In this document: positions 18,547 through 26,615 of the stretch, piece by piece | Numbering within the stretch: position 1 is the stretch's first letter | Layout: each line of letters opens with the position of its first letter | From: an uncultured Bacteroidales bacterium | GTDB taxonomy: Bacteria; Bacteroidota; Bacteroidia; Bacteroidales; Bacteroidaceae | DNA: 64,000 nucleotides | NCBI GenBank assembly: GCA_902763865.1 | Contig: CACWTR010000001.1 | Location: 55,721-119,720, forward strand | Direction: 5' to 3' | The notes under the pieces: model-generated | Seen by the model: the letters and a program-made list of their open reading frames with translations, nothing else | The model's database searches: none | Told to the model about the DNA's origin: nothing | Translations under genes and position numbers: made by a program

Positions 18547-19074
18547 TGTAAAGCTCAAAAAGAGCGCTTGGAATAGCCGAAGCCACACGTCGGACCATTT
18601 CGTTGCCTCTTTTTTGGAAAATCCGTTTCCGCCTCGAACAGAGCATCTTAGCGCAAAACTATCCCCACAGGACCACGTTGTTTTGCCATCCGCATATAGC
18701 AAAACAGCGCCTTTAGACCCGTTTTTGAGCCTTCTTCAGCTGGATTTTTCTGCAAAAACATCGTGTCGAATCGCTCAACACGTCGCGACGACTTGGTCTG
18801 AAGGACGTGAGTCGTTGGTCATAAGCTCGCGTACTTTTCGATGCCGGCCCGTGTTCCGGGACCAGAATCAACCTGTTTCGAGGCCCGGAACGACATTTTC
18901 CGAGATGTCAAAAAGAAAGCGGAGTCCCGGAATCGCTGACGTTCTGACATTCCGGAAGAACAAACCCATGTGTCGGCACTGCACGGAGGCCCGCACAACA
19001 GATGGCAGCAGGGACATAACGTCATCTTCAGTCACTTTTTTCCAAAAACAGGAAGATATTTTCAAGAATTTACG
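18547..19074. other. Unassigned intergenic region (528 bp)
   Basis: No convincing gene. The one long open frame across it (18500-19102) begins inside the terminator hairpin and has no recognisable domain. The region contains a 9-bp inverted repeat, TTCCGGGAC (18854-18862) with GTCCCGGAA (18924-18932), a related GGCCCGGAAC between them, and a short hairpin around 18892-18909. It may be a decayed gene or hold a small RNA. Confidence 0.4.
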
Positions 19075-19082
19075 TAAATTTG
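19075..19082 (+). promoter_or_regulatory. Promoter -7 box TAAATTTG for the AraC-type regulator
   Basis: It matches TAnnTTTG and lies 35 bp upstream of the ATG at 19118. No TTG at -33 spacing. Confidence 0.5.
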
Positions 19083-19117
19083 CACCCGGAAAAAGAACTT
19101 AACAGTCGTTTGCAACG

Positions 19118-20275
19118 ATGTTTTTCGAGAATATAACAGCCGAAGTGATGCTGTACTACATCCTCTACGGTGTGACGGGAACGGCATCCTTCATCGCTGC
19201 CGCCTATATGTTGCTGCGCCGGGGCAACGCCTTCGCAGCCGATGTCACGCCGCCGGTGCGTCTGCGCCGCTGGGCCGCATCGTTCTTCGTAGCGGCAATG
19301 CTGAGCCATCTGTGGTGGCTGCTCTTCTACAACATCTCCGGCGAAGTACTCTCCGTGGCCCATATAGTGACAGCGGTGATCGACTGCACGACGCTCATGA
19401 CCACCATAGCCGGCACACTGCTTGCCATGCTGCAGGACCGCAAGCGCCCCGTCTGGCCCGTCCCGGTCGGCATGATACCCTTCGCGGCACTCGGAGTGGC
19501 TATCATCGTCTTCCAGAGCACACAACTCATGCGCATCGCCATCGCCTACTTACTGACGGCCTACCTGCTCTTCACGATATACATGATATATGCCGTCAGG
19601 CAATACGGACGCTGGCTCTGCGACAACTATGCCGACCTGGAGAACAAAAGGGTGTGGCTGAGCCAGGTACTGATTATCGGCATCATGCTGCTGTTCATCC
19701 TCTATACCTTCGACGACAGACTCATGACCGTCAGATACATCATGACCACCATCGAACTCATACTCTTCGGCCTCCTGCTTTGGCGGGTGGAGACACTGCC
19801 GCAGCTGAGCGACCCGCCGACGACACAAACCTGCGACCCACCCGTCGCGGAAGACACCGACGACACCGGCGAAGTGCAGCAGGAAGAGCCGGCACCGTCC
19901 GCCGTCCCCGCCTCCGGCATCGACTTCTCCGCCGTAGAACAGATGCTGGACAAGCGCTGCGTAGCCACACAGCTCTACCTGCAGCACGACCTGACCCTGC
20001 TGCAGCTGGCTAAGGCCCTCGGCAGCAACCGCACCTACCTCAGTCAGTACTTCTCCAGCCAGGGCACCACCTACAATGCCTACATCAACGACCTGCGCAT
20101 CCGCCACTTCATCAGTCGCTACCGCGAAGTCCTCAGCAGCAACCAGCCCGTCACAGCCCAGCAGCTGGCCAAGGAAAGCGGCTACCGCAGCTACAGCACC
20201 TTCAGCCTCGCCTTCAAGCAACGCACCGGACAAAGCGTGACCGCCTGGATGCGCCAAACAGAGGGAAGCGAATAA
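19118..20275 (+). CDS. Membrane-bound AraC-family transcriptional regulator
   Basis: A 385-residue regulator with an N-terminal membrane domain of about six or seven helices (residues about 10-225). It is followed by a proline- and acid-rich linker (about 230-265) and a C-terminal AraC-type double helix-turn-helix (about 280-380). The HTH shows LTLLQLAKALGSNRTYLSQY as the first helix pair and VTAQQLAKESGYRSYSTFSL, then AFKQRTGQSVTAWMR, as the second. This architecture suggests that a membrane or envelope signal controls DNA binding. The signal is unknown. Its 3' end lies 62 bp before the TTTCAAAATTTACAA repeats (20338-20403) upstream of the Kef antiporter, so it is a natural candidate to bind them. 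Confidence 0.88.
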   Translation: MFFENITAEVMLYYILYGVTGTASFIAAAYMLLRRGNAFAADVTPPVRLRRWAASFFVAAMLSHLWWLLFYNISGEVLSVAHIVTAVIDCTTLMTTIAGTLLAMLQDRKRPVWPVPVGMIPFAALGVAIIVFQSTQLMRIAIAYLLTAYLLFTIYMIYAVRQYGRWLCDNYADLENKRVWLSQVLIIGIMLLFILYTFDDRLMTVRYIMTTIELILFGLLLWRVETLPQLSDPPTTQTCDPPVAEDTDDTGEVQQEEPAPSAVPASGIDFSAVEQMLDKRCVATQLYLQHDLTLLQLAKALGSNRTYLSQYFSSQGTTYNAYINDLRIRHFISRYREVLSSNQPVTAQQLAKESGYRSYSTFSLAFKQRTGQSVTAWMRQTEGSE

Positions 20276-20337
20276 AAACAGGAGCGTTATTTGACTTGTC
20301 CCTGACGTTGCAGGACTCTTATAATCCACATCCGCAG

Positions 20338-20403
20338 TTTCAAAATTTACAATTTCCGGAGCTTCAGTTTCAAAATTTACAAAAACTGCTTCAAAATTAA
20401 CAA
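20338..20403 (+). repeat. Promoter module A: three direct repeats related to TTTCAAAATTTACAA
   Basis: Units are at 20338-20352 and 20368-20382 (both exact TTTCAAAATTTACAA) and 20389-20403 (CTTCAAAATTAACAA). Spacings are 30 and 21 bp, close to three and two helical turns. The last unit begins 41 bp before the -33 TTG of the antiporter promoter. The same module, with four units, occurs at 28694-28780 and 41132-41218. Confidence 0.9.
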
Positions 20404-20428
20404 AACTTATCCTCGAAGCTCTTCAGGG

Positions 20429-20460
20429 TTTGGTCGTTTCGGAGATTTTGTTTAACTTTG
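20429..20460 (+). promoter_or_regulatory. Promoter of the Kef-type antiporter (TTTG-N20-TAACTTTG)
   Basis: TTTG at 20429-20432 and TAACTTTG at 20453-20460 are separated by exactly 20 bp, an excellent Bacteroidota promoter. The leader to the ATG at 20492 is only about 25 nt. Confidence 0.82.
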
Positions 20461-20491
20461 CGCGATGAAATGTTCTTAAATCTAAGAATCC

Positions 20492-22216
20492 ATGTCACAA
20501 CTTGAACCCCTGATTGCCGACCTTGCGCTCATCCTGATTTGTGCAGGATTCATGACACTCCTTTTCAAGAGTCTGAAACAACCCATCGTGCTCGGCTATA
20601 TCGTAGCCGGCTTCCTCGCCTCGCCCAACATGCCCTACATGCCCAGCGTGACCGACGGGCACGGCATACATGTCTGGAGCGAAATCGGTGTCATCTTCCT
20701 GCTATTCTCCCTCGGACTGGAGTTCTCGTTCAAGAAAATACTGAAGATGGGAGCCGCTCCAATCATAGCAGCGCTTGCCATCATCCTGTGCATGATGTAC
20801 GTTGGTACCTGCACGGGTGAGCTCTTCGGCTGGAGCCAGATGGACTGCATCTTCCTCGGCGGCATGCTGGCCATGTCCTCCACGACCATCATCTTCAAAG
20901 CCTTCGACGACATGGGCCTGCGCCAGCAGCGCTTTGCCGGCCTGGTGCTCAGCGTGCTCATCATCGAGGACATCCTGGCTATCGTGCTCATGGTGATGCT
21001 CTCCACAATGGCCGTGAGCAAGGAGTTCGAAGGCACACAGATGCTCAACTCCATCCTGACGCTGGGGCTCTACCTCGTACTCTGGTTCACGGTGGGACTC
21101 TATTTCATCCCTTGGGTACTGCGCAAGCTCAAGCCACTGATGAATGACGAGACCCTTCTCATCACCGCCCTTGCCCTCTGCTTCGGCATGGTGGTGGCAG
21201 CCTCATCAGCCGGATTCTCCGCCGCCTTCGGAGCCTTCGTCATGGGCAGCATTCTGGCAGAAACCGTAGAGGCCGAGCAGATAGAGCACCTCATTGCTCC
21301 CGTCAAGAACCTTTTCGGAGCCATCTTCTTCGTGTCCGTCGGCATGATGGTCGATGTGGCACTCATCATCGAGTACATCGTGCCCATCATTAGCATCATC
21401 GCAGCCGTCATGCTGGGACAGACCATCCTGAGCACCTGCGGATTCCTGCTTTCCGGCCAGTCGCTGAAAACCTCGATGCAGTGCTCCTTCTCGCTGACGC
21501 AAATTGGCGAGTTCGCCTTTATCCTCGCCACGCTCGGCACGTCGCTCCACGTCACCAGCGACTTCCTCTACCCCATCGTCGTAGCCGTCTCCGTCTTCAC
21601 AACCTTCACCACGCCCTACATGATTCGCATGGCAGAGCCTGCCTACAACCTGGTGTCGCGCATGCTGCCTGCCAAGTTGCGGGAAAAGTTGGAACGCAAT
21701 ACCGACGAGCAGGACGAACAGGCACCCAATGAACTGAAACGAATGTGGAACACGGCCTTCAAGCGTTTCGTCTTCATTATGCTGATTAACAGCGTAATGT
21801 GCATCGCCATCATGTCCATCATGGTCTATTATGGCGAACCGATTATTGCCAACATCGTACCTGCCCAATGGCTTCACCCCGTCACGGCCCTCATCGCCCT
21901 CATCCTGTGTGCTCCCTTCCTGTGGATGCTTATGCGGGCAGGGACCGACAGCCCGGAAGTCAACAAACTCTGGGAAAGCGGTACACACTGGCGCGTGAGA
22001 ATCACGGCCTGCGGCCTGCTGCGCATCATTATCTCGGCATTCTTCGTAAGTTGTTTCGTCGATTATGCTATACCTTGGAGCATCCTGTTGGGCATCTTTG
22101 CTATTGTGAGCATTCTCTTCATCATCTACTACTCGTCCATCCTGGAGAAGCAGGGCAATGCTATGGCACGCAACTTTACCGACAACCTGAGCGCAAGAGA
22201 GAAAATAAAGAAGTAA
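20492..22216 (+). CDS. Kef-type cation:proton antiporter (CPA2 family)
   Basis: An inner-membrane monovalent cation/proton antiporter, 574 residues. The first about 390 residues form the CPA2 sodium/hydrogen exchanger fold, with VLGYIVAGFLASP, GVIFLLFSLGLEFSFKK and AMSSTTIIFKAFDDMGLR. The C terminus is unusual for KefB/C: after a charged linker (about 395-420) it has further membrane helices (FVFIMLINSVMCIAIMSIMV and RIIISAFFVSCFVDYAIP) instead of a cytosolic RCK/TrkA-N domain. It is driven by a strong promoter with the repeat module at 20338-20403. The RND efflux genes begin 54 bp downstream, and I saw no terminator in between, so read-through is possible. Confidence 0.88.
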   Translation: MSQLEPLIADLALILICAGFMTLLFKSLKQPIVLGYIVAGFLASPNMPYMPSVTDGHGIHVWSEIGVIFLLFSLGLEFSFKKILKMGAAPIIAALAIILCMMYVGTCTGELFGWSQMDCIFLGGMLAMSSTTIIFKAFDDMGLRQQRFAGLVLSVLIIEDILAIVLMVMLSTMAVSKEFEGTQMLNSILTLGLYLVLWFTVGLYFIPWVLRKLKPLMNDETLLITALALCFGMVVAASSAGFSAAFGAFVMGSILAETVEAEQIEHLIAPVKNLFGAIFFVSVGMMVDVALIIEYIVPIISIIAAVMLGQTILSTCGFLLSGQSLKTSMQCSFSLTQIGEFAFILATLGTSLHVTSDFLYPIVVAVSVFTTFTTPYMIRMAEPAYNLVSRMLPAKLREKLERNTDEQDEQAPNELKRMWNTAFKRFVFIMLINSVMCIAIMSIMVYYGEPIIANIVPAQWLHPVTALIALILCAPFLWMLMRAGTDSPEVNKLWESGTHWRVRITACGLLRIIISAFFVSCFVDYAIPWSILLGIFAIVSILFIIYYSSILEKQGNAMARNFTDNLSAREKIKK

Positions 22217-22270
22217 CAGAACGGAAATTTGAAAAGACAAATATATCATTAAAAAAACCAAAAAGAAATA

Positions 22271-23383
22271 ATGAAGAATCTGAAATGGACATTGATGCTC
22301 AGCATTGGTCTGGCATCGTGCGGGGTGGATGAACCCCAACAAAAGGACTCGTCATTCGAGACAATGACAATAAAGAAGTCGGACATTGAACTTCCCTATA
22401 AGTTCAGTGCCAGGATGAAAGGACAAAACGACGTGACGGTCAGCCCGCAGGTCAGCGGACAGCTGATGAAGATATGTGTGACCGAGGGTCAGCAGGTGAA
22501 GAAAGGACAGACGCTCTTCATCATCGACTCGCGCAATGCACAGTTAGAGCTAGAGGCAGCCGAGGCGAATCTGCAGGCTGCCCTGGCTCAGGAGAATTCA
22601 GCCAAGCTGGAATATGAATCGAACAAGAACCTGTTCGACAAGAAAATTGTGAGCAGCTACATGCTCAACAACTCGGAGAACCAGTATAAGCAGGCTCAGG
22701 CAGCAGTGTCACAAGCCAAGGCAGCAGTGAACCGTGCGAAGGTGAACCTCGGCTTCTGCACCATCTCGGCTACAGTGCCGGGAGTGATCGGCGAGATTCC
22801 TGTCCGTGCCGGCGACCAGGTATCGCCCCTGACCGAACTGACCATGCTGAGCGGCAACACGACGATGTACGCTGAGTTCTCCGTGACGGAATCCGTTGTC
22901 GAGGGAATGGTGCAGGAGGGCATAAAGGCAGCGGATGTAGATGAATACATCGCCAACCTGCCCCCGGCAACGTTTGTCATGAAGAACGGCACGGAGTATC
23001 CCCACAAGGGTCACGTCATCAGCATGACAGGCGTGGTGAATGCAGAGACAGGGTCACTGACCAGCAAGGTTTCGTTCCCCAACCCCGACGGCCATCTTTA
23101 CTCGGGCATACAGGGCACCATCGTCATGTCTTTTGCCGAGAAGAACGTGATTGTGGTTCCTCAGTACGCAGTAGTGCGCCTGCAGGACAGGTCGCAGGTG
23201 TATAAGGTACAGGCCGACAGCACGGCAACGGCTGTTGAAGTGACAACAAAGGATGTCGGCAACGGCAAGGAATTCATCGTGACCAGCGGCCTGAACGAAG
23301 GCGACGTTATCGTTGCCACCGGCGCAAACAACGTGACGGAGGGCCAGAAGGTGCTGTTCCCGGAAGAAGGGAATAAGGAATAG
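22271..23383 (+). CDS. RND efflux periplasmic adaptor (membrane fusion protein), lipoprotein
   Basis: The periplasmic adaptor of a tripartite RND pump, 370 residues. The lipoprotein signal MKNLKWTLMLSIGLASC puts the lipidated Cys at 17. A biotinyl-lipoyl half is VSPQVSGQLMKICVTEGQQV, then a coiled-coil hairpin rich in Ala/Glu/Gln (LELEAAEANLQAALAQENSA), then the second lipoyl half (GFCTISATVPGVIGEIPVRA) and the beta-barrel and membrane-proximal domains. It is the first gene of an adaptor-pump-channel operon with the permease (49-bp gap) and TolC-like channel genes. Confidence 0.93.
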   Translation: MKNLKWTLMLSIGLASCGVDEPQQKDSSFETMTIKKSDIELPYKFSARMKGQNDVTVSPQVSGQLMKICVTEGQQVKKGQTLFIIDSRNAQLELEAAEANLQAALAQENSAKLEYESNKNLFDKKIVSSYMLNNSENQYKQAQAAVSQAKAAVNRAKVNLGFCTISATVPGVIGEIPVRAGDQVSPLTELTMLSGNTTMYAEFSVTESVVEGMVQEGIKAADVDEYIANLPPATFVMKNGTEYPHKGHVISMTGVVNAETGSLTSKVSFPNPDGHLYSGIQGTIVMSFAEKNVIVVPQYAVVRLQDRSQVYKVQADSTATAVEVTTKDVGNGKEFIVTSGLNEGDVIVATGANNVTEGQKVLFPEEGNKE

Positions 23384-23432
23384 TGAATAGGGAAAAGGGA
23401 ATAGTGAAAAGTGAATAATTTGCTTCCGCTAT

Positions 23433-26400
23433 ATGAAGAACAACATATTTATCAATAAGTACGTGATGGCGTGTGCCATCTCGATTGTGATTGCGCTGGT
23501 CGGCTACATCTCGATGAGCACGCTGCCAGTGGAACAGTATCCTGACATTGCACCGCCAACGGTGAATATCACGACAAGCTATACCGGTGCCGACGAGAAC
23601 ACGGTGATGAAGTCGGTCATCCAGCCTCTCGAAGAGGCCATCAACGGTGTGAACGACATGACCTACATGACCTCCAAGGCTTCGTCAAACGGTGAGGTGG
23701 AAATCAACGTCTATTTCAAACAGGGCACCGACCCCGACATGGCGGCTGTGAACGTGCAAAACCGCGTGACACGTGCCCAGGCGCTGTTGCCTGCCGAAGT
23801 GACAAAAATCGGCGTGAAGGTAGAGAAGCGTCAGAACAACATCCTGCAGATCTTCGCCGTGAAGAGTGCCGACGGCAAGTACGACGAGGACTTCGTCTCG
23901 AACTATGTCGATATCAACATCAAGCCGCGCCTGATGCGTATCACCGGCGTGGGCAACGTGCAGAGCCTGGGCAACACCTACGCCCTGCGCATCTGGCTGA
24001 AGCCCGACGTAATGGCCCAGTACGGCCTGACCCCCAACGATGTCTTTGCAGCTATCGGCGGACAGAGCTTCGTGGCAGCTGTAGGCACACTGGGTGAGCT
24101 GTCAGCGAACTCCTATCAGTACTCCATGCAGTACAAGGGCACGCTCAAGAGTGTTGAAGAATTCAACGATATTGTGCTGCGCACCAGTGGGGGCGGCATA
24201 CTGCACCTGAGCGACGTGGCCGAGGTAGAGATTGGTGCCATGAGCTACAACTTCACGTCGAACATCCAGGACCGTCCGGGTGCCATGTTCATGGTCTTTG
24301 CAGCGCCGGGTGCCAATGCCACAGAGGTGAACGCCAACATCAACAAGACGTTTAAGGAAGCAAAGAAGACGATGCCTGCCGGACTGGAGTTCGTGACCCT
24401 GATGACCAGCGACGACTTCCTCCACGCTGCCTTCCACAACGTGGTGGAGACACTCGTCATTGCCATCATCCTCGTGGTGCTCGTGGTCTATTTCTTCCTT
24501 CAGAACTTCAAGGCCACCGTCATTCCCTCCATCTCGATTATCGTGTCGCTGCTTGGCACCTTCGCCGTCGTCAAGATGGCAGGTTTCTCGCTCAACATCC
24601 TGACGCTGTTTGCCCTTGTGCTGGCTATCGGCACGGTGGTGGATGATGCCATTGTGGTGGTCGAGGCTGTCATGGCGAAGATGGAGAACGGCATCAGCGA
24701 TGCCCGCGAAGCCACCCGCCAGGCCATGAACGAAGTGTCGGTAGCCGTCGTTTCGTGTACATTGGTCTTCATGGCAGTGTTCATCCCCGTGATGTTCATG
24801 CCGGGCACGTCGGGCACCTTCTTCACACAGTTTGGTGTGACGATTGCCTCCAGTGTCGGCCTGTCTTGTATCTCAGCCCTGACGCTCTGTCCTGCCCTCT
24901 GCGCTATCATGATGCGCATCACGGAAGGCAAGAAGGAAGGCAAGAACCTGAACTACTACACCAGGAAAGCCTACGAAGCCAGCTACAACGCTATATATAA
25001 TAAGTATAGTAAAGCCGTGCAGAAGTTCATCAAGCACCCCGTCTTCTCTTGGGGCTTGCTGGCCGTGGCTGCCGTGCTGCTGGTGCTCTTCATGAAGAGT
25101 CTGCCCTCCGGCCTCGTGCCGCAGGAGGACCAGGGCGTGCTGCTGGTTGAAGTGCAATGCCCAGAAGGTGCCACGCTGCAGCAGACGCGTGAAATGGTGA
25201 AGAAGGTGGAGGAGAAGGCTAAGCAGATTCCCGAACTGGAGAGCTTCGCCGTATGCTGCGGCTACGGTATGTATTCCGGTGCCGGCTCCAACTACGCCAC
25301 GATGGTTCTGCGAATGAAGAACTGGAATGAACGTTCCGGAATGAACCACTATATCGAATTCATCAAGTACCGTTTCTTCTTTGACTGCCAAGATATCAAG
25401 AACGTGCGTGTGCTACCGTTCCAAATGCCGCAGATTCCCGGCTATGGTACGAGTAACGACATTACGCTGGTTGTAGAGGACCCCACCGACGGCAACCTGT
25501 CGGAGTTCGCCAAGCATACTGAACACTTCTTGGCCAAGTTGTCTGAGCGTCCGGAAATTGCCTCTGCCATGTCAACCTACTCAGAGCGTTTCCCGAAGTA
25601 TCAGGTGGATGTTGATGCAGCCCAGTGCGACCGCGCCGGTGTGTCGCCTGCCGATGTGCTCAACACGCTCGGCGCTTTCTGCGGCGGTGCATACATCGGC
25701 AACTTCAACCAGTTTGGTAAGGTATATCGCATCATGGCCTCCTCATCGCCCGAATACCGCCTTGACCCGCAGGCACTGCAGAACATCTTCATGCAGGTGA
25801 AGGGCGGCAGGATGACCCCTATCTCGCAGTTCGTCAGCCTGAAGGAGATTGTCGGCCCGGCCAACATCGAGCACTTCAACCTGCTCCAGAGCATCACCTG
25901 CTACGTGACGCCCAATACCGGCTACACCGAGGGCGACGCCCACAAGGTCATCGCCGAGGTGTTCCAGGAGGAGATGCCCGGCAGCGCCACCTTCGAGTAT
26001 AGCGGCATGTCGCGCGAAGTAGAGGAGGCTGCCGGCTCCAATGCTACGGCCCTCATCTACGTCATCTGCGCCATCCTCATCTACCTCATCCTGGCTTCGC
26101 TCTACAACTCTTGGTTCACGCCGTGGGCCGTGCTGTTCAGCGTACCTTTCGGACTCATGGGTGCCTTCGTGTTCGCCTATTTCGGCTATGTCAAGCAAAT
26201 ACCAGGCATGGACAACAACATCTATTTGCAGACGGGTGTCATCATGCTGATTGGCCTGCTGGCTAAGACAGCCATCCTGATTACCGAGTTCGCCACCGAG
26301 CGCCGCGCTCAGGGCATGGGCATCGCCGAGGCAGCATTCGAGGCCTGCAAGGAACGTCTGCGTCCCATCCTGATGACGGTGCTCACGATGATTATCGGCA

Positions 26401-26582
26401 TGATACCCCTCGTGATTGAAGGCGGTGCCGGTGCCAACGGCAACCGTGCCCTCGCCCTGGGCGTCATCGGCGGCATGAGCATCGGCACGATTGCCCTGCT
26501 CTTCGTGGTGCCGGCCTTCTTCATCGTGTTCCAGAAACTGCATGAGAGGTTCCAGGGAGCGGTTAAGGGGAAAAGTGAATAG
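23433..26582 (+). CDS. RND efflux pump inner-membrane permease (HAE1/AcrB type)
   Basis: A proton-driven multidrug exporter of 1049 residues, the normal AcrB length. The N terminus MKNNIFINKYVMACAISIVI is followed by the conserved LPVEQYPDIAPPTVNITTSY and GADENTVMKSVIQPLEEAIN. The transmembrane domain carries the proton-relay aspartates in AIGTVVDDAIVVVEAV. Two large periplasmic loops and the duplicated second half (from about residue 540) are complete. The substrate is undetermined; the family exports hydrophobic drugs, bile salts or detergents. The DNA just upstream of its start (23399-23424) is identical over 26 nt to that upstream of the next gene (26577-26602). Confidence 0.95.
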   Translation: MKNNIFINKYVMACAISIVIALVGYISMSTLPVEQYPDIAPPTVNITTSYTGADENTVMKSVIQPLEEAINGVNDMTYMTSKASSNGEVEINVYFKQGTDPDMAAVNVQNRVTRAQALLPAEVTKIGVKVEKRQNNILQIFAVKSADGKYDEDFVSNYVDINIKPRLMRITGVGNVQSLGNTYALRIWLKPDVMAQYGLTPNDVFAAIGGQSFVAAVGTLGELSANSYQYSMQYKGTLKSVEEFNDIVLRTSGGGILHLSDVAEVEIGAMSYNFTSNIQDRPGAMFMVFAAPGANATEVNANINKTFKEAKKTMPAGLEFVTLMTSDDFLHAAFHNVVETLVIAIILVVLVVYFFLQNFKATVIPSISIIVSLLGTFAVVKMAGFSLNILTLFALVLAIGTVVDDAIVVVEAVMAKMENGISDAREATRQAMNEVSVAVVSCTLVFMAVFIPVMFMPGTSGTFFTQFGVTIASSVGLSCISALTLCPALCAIMMRITEGKKEGKNLNYYTRKAYEASYNAIYNKYSKAVQKFIKHPVFSWGLLAVAAVLLVLFMKSLPSGLVPQEDQGVLLVEVQCPEGATLQQTREMVKKVEEKAKQIPELESFAVCCGYGMYSGAGSNYATMVLRMKNWNERSGMNHYIEFIKYRFFFDCQDIKNVRVLPFQMPQIPGYGTSNDITLVVEDPTDGNLSEFAKHTEHFLAKLSERPEIASAMSTYSERFPKYQVDVDAAQCDRAGVSPADVLNTLGAFCGGAYIGNFNQFGKVYRIMASSSPEYRLDPQALQNIFMQVKGGRMTPISQFVSLKEIVGPANIEHFNLLQSITCYVTPNTGYTEGDAHKVIAEVFQEEMPGSATFEYSGMSREVEEAAGSNATALIYVICAILIYLILASLYNSWFTPWAVLFSVPFGLMGAFVFAYFGYVKQIPGMDNNIYLQTGVIMLIGLLAKTAILITEFATERRAQGMGIAEAAFEACKERLRPILMTVLTMIIGMIPLVIEGGAGANGNRALALGVIGGMSIGTIALLFVVPAFFIVFQKLHERFQGAVKGKSE

Positions 26583-26615
26583 TGAAAAGTGAATAATTTG
26601 CTACCGCACAGATAT

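Noticed and set aside
18500-19102. A 200-codon open frame after the MFS gene
   Set aside because: It begins inside a strong terminator hairpin, has no recognisable domain or credible start, and its composition is unlike its neighbours.
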